A DNA stretch of 12,901 nucleotides from DAIOEK01 sp964600595 (GTDB lineage: Bacteria > Chloroflexota > Anaerolineae > Anaerolineales > Anaerolineaceae), in the NCBI GenBank assembly GCA_964600595.1, contig CAZRKL010000070.1:1-12901 (forward strand), read 5' to 3'. The position numbers were made by a program, and so were the translations under genes. This document shows, piece by piece, positions 7,097 through 12,901 of this stretch. Every line of letters begins with the position of its first letter. The stretch's first letter is position 1. A model generated the notes under the pieces. It searched no databases and was not told the DNA's origin. It was given only the letters and a program-made list of their open reading frames with translations.

Positions 7097-7119
7097 AACC
7101 GCCTGTTTGTCAGGCGGTT
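7097..7119 (-). terminator. Terminator of the DEAD-box helicase gene, shared with DUF4180
   Basis: A perfect 9-bp stem AACCGCCTG / CAGGCGGTT with a 5-nt loop starts 10 bp after the helicase stop. On the minus strand it is followed by TTCTTTTTCTTAC, a good U-rich tail. On the plus strand the tail GGTTTGTC is poorer, so it would end the DUF4180 transcript less well. Confidence 0.85.
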
Positions 7120-7129
7120 GGTTTGTCGA

Positions 7130-8320
7130 TTATCGATTGAAACGACGTGCGTAAGCGGGGCGACCTGCCCCACCAGTCCGCACCGGGATCGGCGCAGCTA
7201 CATCGTAATCAAAGCCATCAATCATCAATGTTTCCATTTCGGTTGGCATAATTTTCTCTAGTGTGCGAACCATCTTGAAGTCATCCGGAGTCACGAGTGT
7301 CAGGGCATCACCTGTCCGCTGAGCGCGGCCGGTTCTGCCAATGCGATGGATATAGTCATCCGGGGTGCTGGGCATATCAAAATTGATCACGTGAGAGATA
7401 TTCTGTACATCCAATCCGCGTGCGGCGATATCAGTCGCCACCATAACCCGGAAGTTGCCGCCCTTGAAACCCTGGATCGCTTTCTTGCGTTGGTCCTGAG
7501 TCCGGTCGCTATGCAGGCTGGTAACCCGTTCACCGGTCTGCTGAATCTGGCGTGCCAGTTTTTCAGCGCGGTGTCGGGTACGGGTAAAGATCAATACAGA
7601 GCGTGTTTCGGTGTGCTTCAGTAATTCCATTACCAGGGCAGTCTTGAGGTGTTGAGGGACGGGCAGCAGCGCGTGTGCCACGGTTTCGGCTGGGGCAACC
7701 AATCCGATGGAAATCCGTTTTGGTTGGTGGAGTGTCTGCCTTGCAAGTTGTTCAATCTCTTCAGGGAAAGTTGCCGAAAACAGCATGGTTTGCCGTCTTT
7801 CAGGCACCAGCTTGATAATTCGCTTGATGGAGGGTAAAAAGCCCATGTCAAACATTCGATCGGCTTCATCGAGAATCAGAATTTCAACCGAATTCAGGTT
7901 GATCTTCCGTTGCTCAACAAGGTCCAGCAGTCTGCCGGGACAGGCGATGACGATTTCAGCACCTTCCTCAATAGCTTTGATCTGGGGACCCTGACGTACA
8001 CCACCGAAAATGGTAACGCTGCGGATATTGGTTCCGCTTGCCAGACCCCGCACGTTTTCCTGGATCTGGTCAGCCAGTTCCCGGGTGGGCGTCACGATTA
8101 AGGCGCGAATCTGTCTGCGCGATCCTTTAAGTAGGCGGTTAAGAATGGGCAGCACAAAGGCTGCTGTCTTGCCGGTACCGGTTTGAGCGGTTGCCAGAAG
8201 GTCTTCACCGCGCATGGCAGCCGGGATGGCTGCTTCCTGGATGGGAGTAGGCGTAGTGAAGCCAAGTCTTTTGATCCCAGCATCTAGGCGGGAATCAAGA
8301 TTAAAATTAGAAAAATTCAC
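7130..8320 (-). CDS. DEAD-box ATP-dependent RNA helicase, RhlE type
   Basis: 396 residues from GTG 8320-8318 (RBS AAGGA, about 5 nt spacing). All superfamily 2 motifs are in order: Q-motif with F5 and PTPIQ (24-28), motif I AQTGTGKT (45-52), Ia PTREL (78-82), Ib CPGR (127-130, usually TPGR), II DEAD (151-154), III SAT (182-184), IV LIFTRTR (243-249), V ATDIAARGLDV (295-305) and VI HRIGRTGR (325-332). The domain spacing and short tail match RhlE-like helicases; the C-terminal extension is only about 30 residues, ending in a Gly/Arg-containing stretch that may help bind RNA. It should unwind short RNA duplexes in ribosome assembly or mRNA turnover, often induced by cold in relatives. It has its own terminator, a predicted distal promoter and a long leader with a nested hairpin. 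The gene next upstream on the same strand is tex. Confidence 0.95.
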   Translation of the reverse strand: MNFSNFNLDSRLDAGIKRLGFTTPTPIQEAAIPAAMRGEDLLATAQTGTGKTAAFVLPILNRLLKGSRRQIRALIVTPTRELADQIQENVRGLASGTNIRSVTIFGGVRQGPQIKAIEEGAEIVIACPGRLLDLVEQRKINLNSVEILILDEADRMFDMGFLPSIKRIIKLVPERRQTMLFSATFPEEIEQLARQTLHQPKRISIGLVAPAETVAHALLPVPQHLKTALVMELLKHTETRSVLIFTRTRHRAEKLARQIQQTGERVTSLHSDRTQDQRKKAIQGFKGGNFRVMVATDIAARGLDVQNISHVINFDMPSTPDDYIHRIGRTGRAQRTGDALTLVTPDDFKMVRTLEKIMPTEMETLMIDGFDYDVAAPIPVRTGGAGRPAYARRFNR

Positions 8321-8478
8321 AATGTTCCTTTTCTTCAGAAGTCAGGAGAGGGTTCTAATGTAATGAATAATTACGGAATAAAACTACTGCGACTGCTGAG
8401 CTAATAATTTTGCAGTGAACGAAGATTTAACAGTGCAGCAGCTTGTCTAAAATCGGACACAATATTTTGATTTATATT

Positions 8479-8547
8479 TACTTGAAGCTTTGTATGGGAT
8501 TTCCTTATTGGAAATTTGCTGCAAAGGTACCCTGGCTAATTCAAGTA
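8479..8547 (-). promoter_or_regulatory. Nested-hairpin 5' leader of the helicase mRNA
   Basis: Three stems nest inside one another: outer 8 bp (8479-8486 with 8540-8547), middle 5 bp (8488-8492 with 8522-8526), inner 6 bp (8499-8504 with 8510-8515, 5-nt loop). The predicted promoter would start transcription almost exactly at the outer stem, giving a leader of about 225 nt before the GTG. Long structured leaders are known for cold-shock and DEAD-box helicase genes, where they control stability or translation. That this one is regulatory is an inference; no known riboswitch consensus was recognised. Confidence 0.45.
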
Positions 8548-8553
8548 GATTTG

Positions 8554-8582
8554 ATTGTACCACAGTAAATCGAGTATTTCAG
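8554..8582 (-). promoter_or_regulatory. Promoter of the DEAD-box helicase gene
   Basis: On the minus strand CTGAAA (8582-8577) and TACAAT (8559-8554) are spaced by 17 bp, and the -10 is preceded by TGG, an extended -10. The ten bases GTGGTACAAT are identical to those before tex. The predicted start is near 8547. Confidence 0.55.
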
Positions 8583-8602
8583 AAGAAGTCTATACAGTCA
8601 TA

Positions 8603-8647
8603 AATCTCCCCGGATCTGATTACTCGAACTGGCCCACCGGGGAGATT
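8603..8647 (-). terminator. Terminator-like hairpin after tex
   Basis: A perfect 11-bp inverted repeat, AATCTCCCCGG / CCGGGGAGATT, surrounds a 23-nt loop. It starts 37 bp after the tex stop. The minus-strand tail is short (ATTTATG), and the loop is larger than usual, so it might act as an mRNA 3'-end protector or a weak terminator. It also separates tex from the helicase promoter. Confidence 0.6.
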
Positions 8648-8684
8648 CTGTTATGCAAAAGTGCCAAATTGATTGTAAGGGGTT

Positions 8685-10817
8685 TCACTCTACCAAACGC
8701 AGAGAGATTCGACCCCTTTCTACTTCCACTTTGATGATTTCTACATCGATCACATCCGCTACCTGCAGGAATGTTCCTGATGGCATTTGGGTACGATGCA
8801 GCAAGCCATCTTGTTTTACACCAATATCAACAAATGCTCCAAAATCGACCACATTACGGACAGTGCCTTTCAATTTCATCCCTTCAGCAAGATCTTCCAT
8901 CTTCAACACGTCACTGCGTAGGATAGGCGTAGGAGCATCCTCGCGGGGATCGCGACCCGGTCTAACCAACTGCTCAAGGATATCAATCAAGGTCATCGGA
9001 CCGCATCCTAATTCAGCTGCAAGGTTTTCAGGTGTAATTTGTGCTCTGAGGTTTTCAATGGCTTGTTTCCGGTCAGTGAGATTCGCACCGGGTTTGAATC
9101 CTGCCCGAGAAATTACTTTATTTGCTACCGTGTAGCTTTCAGGGTGGATGGCTGACACATCCAGAGGATTATCGCCGCCTGTGATCCGTAGAAACCCGGC
9201 AGCCTGTTCAAATGCTTTGGGACCTAGCCCGGGCACCTTGTGTAATTGCTCCCGATTGTTGAATTTTCCATGTTCATCTCGGTAAGATACAATTTTCTCT
9301 GCCAGTTTGGCTCCAATCCCTGCCACTGCAGCCAGTAACGCTGGGGATGCGGTATTCAAATCCACACCAACCTGGTTCACCACGTCCTCAACGACGCCAT
9401 CCAGAGTATGTTTCAGCAATCCCTGATCGACATCGTGTTGGTATAACCCCACCCCTATTGATCTGGGATCAATTTTTACAAGTTCCGCCAGTGGATCCTG
9501 AACCCGCCGGGCAATGGATACTGCCCCTCTGAGGGATACATCCAGATCGGGTAATTCTGCTTTCGCCAATGGGCTGGCGGAATAGACGCTCGCTCCAGCC
9601 TCATTTGTGATCATATACTTAACATTTGGATATTTCTTGATGAGTTGGGCAGCCAGTTGTTCTGTCTCTCTCGAAGCTGTACCATTGCCAATTGAAATCA
9701 GTGTAACTTCAAACTTCTCGATGAGCTTTCCTAATTTATCCTGAGCTTCCTGCCATTTCTTTTGCGGCTCATGCGGATAAATCGTATCAGTAGACAGCAT
9801 TTTTCCGGTGGCATCGACCACTGCGACTTTGCATCCGGTTCTGAAGCCCGGATCCAACCCCAGAACACAATGTCCGCTCAGGGGTGGTTGACTGAGCAAG
9901 CCGCGTAAATTGTTCGCGAACACCTGAATGGCGTGCATTTGTGCTTTTACGGTCAACTCACGGCGCACATCTCTCTCAATTGCAGGTAATAGAAGTCGTT
10001 CTGCGCTGTCATTGATCGCCAATTCCATCTGCTCATACCAGGGTGAGTTGACATCTGGTTTAATTCCAGAATTGATAGCGTAACGCCAATCGCGTTCCTG
10101 AACATCCACTTTAACACGAAGAACATTCTCTGTTTCTCCCCGATCAATGGCGAGGATTTGATGAGGACGAAGCCGGTCAACTCGATTGGAGAAATCATAG
10201 TAAATCTCATAGACAAGCTTTTCATCCTGGCTGTCAGTAATCTTTTCCACCAGGAGGTTCGCAAAACTCAGCGCACGCTCCCTTGTGATCCTGCGAATAT
10301 CTGCATGGTCACTGATCACTTCTGCAACAATATCTCTTGCTCCTGCAAGCGCATCCTCAACACTGGTGACCTGATCATTCAGGAAGGCTTTTGCCGCTTG
10401 CTCTGGTTTATCACCTCTTTTGGGTTGCTGAAGTAAGATATCTGCCAGTCCCTGCAATCTCTTTTCCCTGGCCACACTTGCCCGTGTCCTTCGTTTGGGT
10501 TTATATGGTGCGTATAAATCTTCGAGAGCAGTGAGAGTGGTCGCCTGCTGAATTTGTTCCTCTAATTCAGTAGTAAGTTTTCCCTGCTCTGTGATGGATG
10601 AAAGAATAGCCACCCGTCGATCATCCAATCCGCGTAACCGCTCCACTTCAGATAAAATTTTTCTGAGCTGTTCTTCATCCAGTGTGCCAGTCATCTCCTT
10701 TCGGTATCGGGCAACAAAGGGAATCGTATTACCCGCATCCAATAATTCAATGGCTGCACTTACCTGGCTGTTTTTTATGTTGAGTTCGGCTGCAATGTAC
10801 TTGGAGTAGTCAGTCAC
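8685..10817 (-). CDS. tex: Transcription accessory protein Tex (S1 RNA-binding)
   Basis: 710 residues, close to the usual 720-780 of Tex. The start is GTG 10817-10815 with GAGG 8 nt upstream. Domains in order: N-terminal Tex helical region (1-about 200, with IPFVARYRKEMTG at 32-44), a YqgF/RuvC-like fold (about 315-440, starting VLGLDPGFRTGCKVAVVD at 318-335 and including TNEAGASVYSAS at 404-415), tandem helix-hairpin-helix (about 485-560, VAGIGAKLAEKIVSYR and VPGLGPKAFEQAAGFLR), and a C-terminal S1 domain (648-710, GTVRNVVDFGAFVDIGVKQDGLLH). The S1 domain is short and ends at the last strand, without the Arg/Gly-rich tail seen in some relatives. Tex binds RNA and affects transcription and RNA metabolism in several bacteria, in the cytoplasm. 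It is a single-gene unit, divergent from a CAT-like gene and on the same strand as an RNA helicase with a look-alike promoter. Confidence 0.96.
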   Translation of the reverse strand: MTDYSKYIAAELNIKNSQVSAAIELLDAGNTIPFVARYRKEMTGTLDEEQLRKILSEVERLRGLDDRRVAILSSITEQGKLTTELEEQIQQATTLTALEDLYAPYKPKRRTRASVAREKRLQGLADILLQQPKRGDKPEQAAKAFLNDQVTSVEDALAGARDIVAEVISDHADIRRITRERALSFANLLVEKITDSQDEKLVYEIYYDFSNRVDRLRPHQILAIDRGETENVLRVKVDVQERDWRYAINSGIKPDVNSPWYEQMELAINDSAERLLLPAIERDVRRELTVKAQMHAIQVFANNLRGLLSQPPLSGHCVLGLDPGFRTGCKVAVVDATGKMLSTDTIYPHEPQKKWQEAQDKLGKLIEKFEVTLISIGNGTASRETEQLAAQLIKKYPNVKYMITNEAGASVYSASPLAKAELPDLDVSLRGAVSIARRVQDPLAELVKIDPRSIGVGLYQHDVDQGLLKHTLDGVVEDVVNQVGVDLNTASPALLAAVAGIGAKLAEKIVSYRDEHGKFNNREQLHKVPGLGPKAFEQAAGFLRITGGDNPLDVSAIHPESYTVANKVISRAGFKPGANLTDRKQAIENLRAQITPENLAAELGCGPMTLIDILEQLVRPGRDPREDAPTPILRSDVLKMEDLAEGMKLKGTVRNVVDFGAFVDIGVKQDGLLHRTQMPSGTFLQVADVIDVEIIKVEVERGRISLRLVE

Positions 10818-10848
10818 AAGAAAAACCTCACAATAGGGGATGACAAAA

Positions 10849-10857
10849 ATTGTACCA
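10849..10857 (-). promoter_or_regulatory. Extended -10 promoter of tex
   Basis: Minus-strand TGG plus TACAAT (10857-10849) forms an extended -10. The -35 position (10877-10872, TCATAA) is poor at 17 bp. The start would be near 10842, leaving a leader of about 25 nt before the GTG. It shares GTGGTACAAT with the helicase promoter. Confidence 0.5.
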
Positions 10858-10894
10858 CTGGCAATTAGAACTTATGATTGTTTCGGAAACGGAT

Positions 10895-10923
10895 GTTACA
10901 AGCAATACAGATTAAGTTATACT
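10895..10923 (+). promoter_or_regulatory. Promoter of the CAT-like gene
   Basis: GTTACA (10895-10900) and TATACT (10918-10923) are spaced by 17 bp. The start would be near 10930, just before the RBS, so the leader is only about 10 nt. Confidence 0.5.
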
Positions 10924-10939
10924 ATTTTTGCGAGGAATT

Positions 10940-11578
10940 ATGAAAACTATCGATATTATGACTTGGTCAAGAAAAAAGCATTTTGAACTTTACCAGGGCT
11001 TTGATTATCCACATTTCAACCTGACAGCAGCCGTTGATATCACTCACATTCAACCCGTTATTAAAGAAATGGGTTTATCAGTCACGGTAACATTCACTTA
11101 CCTTTTTGCCAGAATCGCAAATGAGCTCCAGGAATTTCGCTGGCGCATCAGGGGCAATTTCGTGGTTGAACATGAAATCGTCCATCCATCTACATCTATC
11201 CTGGCACCGGGAGACCTGTTTTCATTTTGCACAATTCCATTTGATTCCAATTTTGCCACCTTTGCAACAACCGCAGCTCAAAAAATCGACGAGGTCAGGG
11301 AACACCCAACCCTTGATGATGAACCGGGACAGGATGATCTTTTATTCATGTCCAGTATTCCGTGGATCTCATTTACCCAGCTCACCCACCCGGTTCATAT
11401 GAATCCAGTTGATTCTGTACCTCGGATTTCCTGGGGTAAATATTTTGAAGATTCTGGCAGAATAAAAATGCCGCTGTCTGTTCAAGTACATCATGCCCTT
11501 ATGGACGGGTTGCATGTAGGCAGATACTTTATTCACGTGCAGGAATACTTAGACCATCCTGAGCGAATATTTGCTTGA
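10940..11578 (+). CDS. Type A chloramphenicol acetyltransferase-like protein
   Basis: 212 residues from ATG 10940. An in-frame TTG at 10928 would consume the RBS (GAGGA, 10932-10936) and was rejected; the spacing to the ATG is short. The length fits the CAT family (about 210-220). The active-site signature QVHHALMDGLHVGRYF (182-197) carries the general-base His185 and the structural Asp189. IPWISFTQL (140-148) holds Ser144, the counterpart of the Ser that contacts the tetrahedral intermediate in CAT. WSRKKHFELYQGFDYPHFNLT (9-29) is the usual N-terminal block. The protein would be a cytoplasmic trimer transferring acetyl from acetyl-CoA. Whether the acceptor is chloramphenicol or a native compound cannot be read from the sequence; many chromosomal family members are uncharacterised. 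It has its own promoter, divergent from tex, and no mobile element is near. It converges on the GGDEF gene, 40 bp away, with no clear terminator between. Confidence 0.9.
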   Translation: MKTIDIMTWSRKKHFELYQGFDYPHFNLTAAVDITHIQPVIKEMGLSVTVTFTYLFARIANELQEFRWRIRGNFVVEHEIVHPSTSILAPGDLFSFCTIPFDSNFATFATTAAQKIDEVREHPTLDDEPGQDDLLFMSSIPWISFTQLTHPVHMNPVDSVPRISWGKYFEDSGRIKMPLSVQVHHALMDGLHVGRYFIHVQEYLDHPERIFA

Positions 11579-11618
11579 AGTTGGAGTTATTTCAGGTATT
11601 TGGGAAATCCACTCAAGA

Positions 11619-12596
11619 TCAGATTTTTCTGACTCGCCGGTTCATTTTTTCCTGGTACATACGGTCATCCGCCATTTTTAGGACATCTGTCAGCTGCATT
11701 CCATCCTGGCCGCACGCGACGCCTATGGATAATTGTAGATATGGTTCACCGCTCTCTTTGAGTATATTATTTAACCTGGCAATAGCTTCTAGTGCATTGT
11801 TCTCATCCATTTGTGGAAGCAGAACGGCAAATTCATCCCCACCAACTCTGGCAATAATATCTTCTGCTCTAAACGCTTTTTGCAGGCATTCGGCAGCTTT
11901 CTTGATTAAGGAATCACCTTTTGAGTGACCAAACCTGTCATTAATACCTTTCAGATGATCCATATCACAAATAACTATACTCACCGGAAACAACCTGCTT
12001 ACCTGTAACCTTTTCAATTCCGTCTCGAAAAAATTTCGGTTGAACAATCCTGTTAGAGAATCGTGAGTACTTAAGAACCTCAGGTCATCCTCGGTTTTTT
12101 TTCGATCAGTAATATCTTTTGCAGTGCCAACAATGAGGATTATTTCACCATTACTGTCGATTACAGGGCGCATTGTTGTCACAAAAGTATGATTACCTTC
12201 TTTTCTGGTACTATTTACTTCAATAGTTTTAGGCTCTTTGTTATTCAACACCCACATAAACGCAGTTTTTCGTTTTTCAGCCTCATTTATTGAAAAAACA
12301 TCTTCAAATTTATATCCGACGATCTCTGACTTTGGCTTATTGGCGTGATCAACAAACGCCTGATTTACATACACATATTCTCCATCGATACTCAACGAAT
12401 AGATCGGATCACTTGAGCCATCCAGAATCGTACCTATCCTGGATAGTTTTTCAGATAATACCTGGATGATTTTTTCCTTCTCATCCAATTCATTCTGCAG
12501 AGTATCAATCAACTCTTGTGGATCGATGGTTTTTTGAGTCTGACCTTTGTTGCTGAGTTTTTTCGCCTTTTTCTCCATACCACTCCCGGAGAACAC
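11619..12596 (-). CDS. Soluble PAS-GGDEF diguanylate cyclase
   Basis: 325 residues from GTG 12596 (GGGGGAG with 7 nt spacing); an in-frame ATG at 12580-12578 with a closer RBS is an alternative, giving 319 residues. Residues about 26-55 form a coiled coil. A PAS domain spans about 50-165 (GTILDGSSDPIYSLSIDGEY, ending VGTAKDITDRKK). The GGDEF domain spans about 170-320: LTGLFNRNFFE (181-191), CDMDHLKGINDRFGH (210-224) with the metal-binding Asp, and the intact active site VGGDEF (251-256). R243-x-x-D246 lies exactly five residues before GGDEF, the standard c-di-GMP inhibitory I-site. It should convert two GTP to c-di-GMP with product inhibition, in response to a signal sensed by the PAS domain. 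There is no membrane segment and no EAL domain. No haem or flavin ligand was identified in the PAS. Confidence 0.93.
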   Translation of the reverse strand: MFSGSGMEKKAKKLSNKGQTQKTIDPQELIDTLQNELDEKEKIIQVLSEKLSRIGTILDGSSDPIYSLSIDGEYVYVNQAFVDHANKPKSEIVGYKFEDVFSINEAEKRKTAFMWVLNNKEPKTIEVNSTRKEGNHTFVTTMRPVIDSNGEIILIVGTAKDITDRKKTEDDLRFLSTHDSLTGLFNRNFFETELKRLQVSRLFPVSIVICDMDHLKGINDRFGHSKGDSLIKKAAECLQKAFRAEDIIARVGGDEFAVLLPQMDENNALEAIARLNNILKESGEPYLQLSIGVACGQDGMQLTDVLKMADDRMYQEKMNRRVRKI

Positions 12597-12678
12597 AATG
12601 CATCTCCCCCATTAGAATGATCACCCAATTATGAAGAGAGCATCTGCCCTTTCAGTTGAATGAGAATCAAGTAGGAAT

Positions 12679-12687
12679 ATTATATCA
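12679..12687 (-). promoter_or_regulatory. Extended -10 promoter of the PAS-GGDEF gene
   Basis: Minus-strand TGA plus a perfect TATAAT (12687-12679). No good -35 is present, but a palindrome CAATTT-AAA-AAATTG (12692-12706) overlaps that position and could bind a regulator. The leader would be about 75 nt. Confidence 0.5.
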
Positions 12688-12751
12688 TTACCAATTTAAA
12701 AAATTGTTATCTAGGAAAAAATATCGCAGACTCCAGATACCTCATATTAGC

Positions 12752-12778
12752 TCGACCCAGGCTGTTAATGTGTATAAT
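12752..12778 (+). promoter_or_regulatory. Promoter of the nucleoside kinase gene
   Basis: A perfect TATAAT (12773-12778) lies 38 nt before the kinase ATG. The best -35 is TCGACC (12752-12757) at a short 15-bp spacing, so only the -10 is strongly supported. Confidence 0.5.
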
Positions 12779-12816
12779 CTATTTTGCTGTTTATCAATGA
12801 ATTTTGAGGGAACCAG

Positions 12817-12901
12817 ATGAGCAAAAAAATCGTTGTCGTTGCGGGTAATATCGGATCCGGAAAAACCTCATTAACCGAACGGATGGGTTCCAGGTTGGGA
12901 T
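12817..12901 (+). CDS. Deoxynucleoside kinase family protein (N-terminus only)
   Basis: ATG 12817 follows GAGGG at a 6-nt spacing and opens 28 codons to the window edge. The start MSKKIVVVAGNIGSGKTSL has a beta strand followed by the Walker A P-loop GNIGSGKT (residues 10-17). The G-N-I-G form of the loop is characteristic of the deoxyadenosine/deoxyguanosine/thymidine kinase (dNK) family, which phosphorylates deoxynucleosides for dNTP salvage. With so little sequence, another P-loop kinase cannot be excluded. It is divergent from the PAS-GGDEF gene and has its own -10 element. Confidence 0.75.
   Translation, partial: MSKKIVVVAGNIGSGKTSLTERMGSRLG

Noticed and set aside
8603..8647. tRNA-like look of the hairpin after tex (GTTCGA in the loop, GC-rich 11-bp stem)
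   Set aside because: There is no cloverleaf, anticodon arm or T-arm pairing; it fits better as a terminator or 3'-end hairpin.
8653..9135. Plus-strand open frame of 160 codons
   Set aside because: It is antisense to the S1 and linker part of tex and has no recognisable domain.

Overview
The window reads as a stretch of ordinary bacterial chromosome. It is probably from a Chloroflexota (Anaerolineae-like) bacterium. That placement is an inference from the style of the two large exported proteins (Ig-like domains, Thr/Pro linkers of the TPT type, paired-Cys beta domains), a DHOD-like protein fused to a ferredoxin, frequent GTG/TTG starts and moderate base composition. No rRNA, tRNA, CRISPR array, insertion sequence, integrase or phage gene was seen.

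Layout. 1-435 (-) is the N-terminal part of an ArsR-like winged-helix regulator. Its consensus promoter is overlaid by two near-identical operators 32 bp apart, a clear autorepression design. 712-4192 (+) is a two-gene unit for envelope proteins: a membrane-anchored multidomain protein ending in a DNRLRE-like domain, then a probable lipoprotein. It is closed by a hairpin terminator. About 520 bp without a convincing gene follow. 4779-5849 (+) encodes a DHOD/PreA-like flavoprotein with two [4Fe-4S] motifs but no catalytic cysteine at the usual place. It converges on a SAM methyltransferase (5886-6605, -) through a shared terminator that overlaps the methyltransferase stop codon. The methyltransferase is divergent from a DUF4180 gene (6694-7056, +), and their promoters overlap.

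7130-8320 (-) is an RhlE-type DEAD-box RNA helicase. Its predicted leader of about 225 nt begins with a three-tier nested hairpin. 8685-10817 (-) is the RNA-binding transcription accessory protein Tex. Both RNA-related genes carry the same extended -10 sequence (GTGGTACAAT). Divergent from tex is a type A chloramphenicol acetyltransferase-like gene (10940-11578, +). It converges on a soluble PAS-GGDEF diguanylate cyclase (11619-12596, -) with an intact inhibitory I-site. The window ends in the first 28 codons of a P-loop deoxynucleoside kinase (12817-, +).

The genes mostly form single-gene units with their own promoters and terminators; only the two envelope genes look like an operon. I found no strong case for a new multi-gene system. 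The best candidates for novelty are the cysteine-less DHOD-like ferredoxin protein, the structured helicase leader, the regulator's operator geometry, and the DUF4180/methyltransferase divergent pair.
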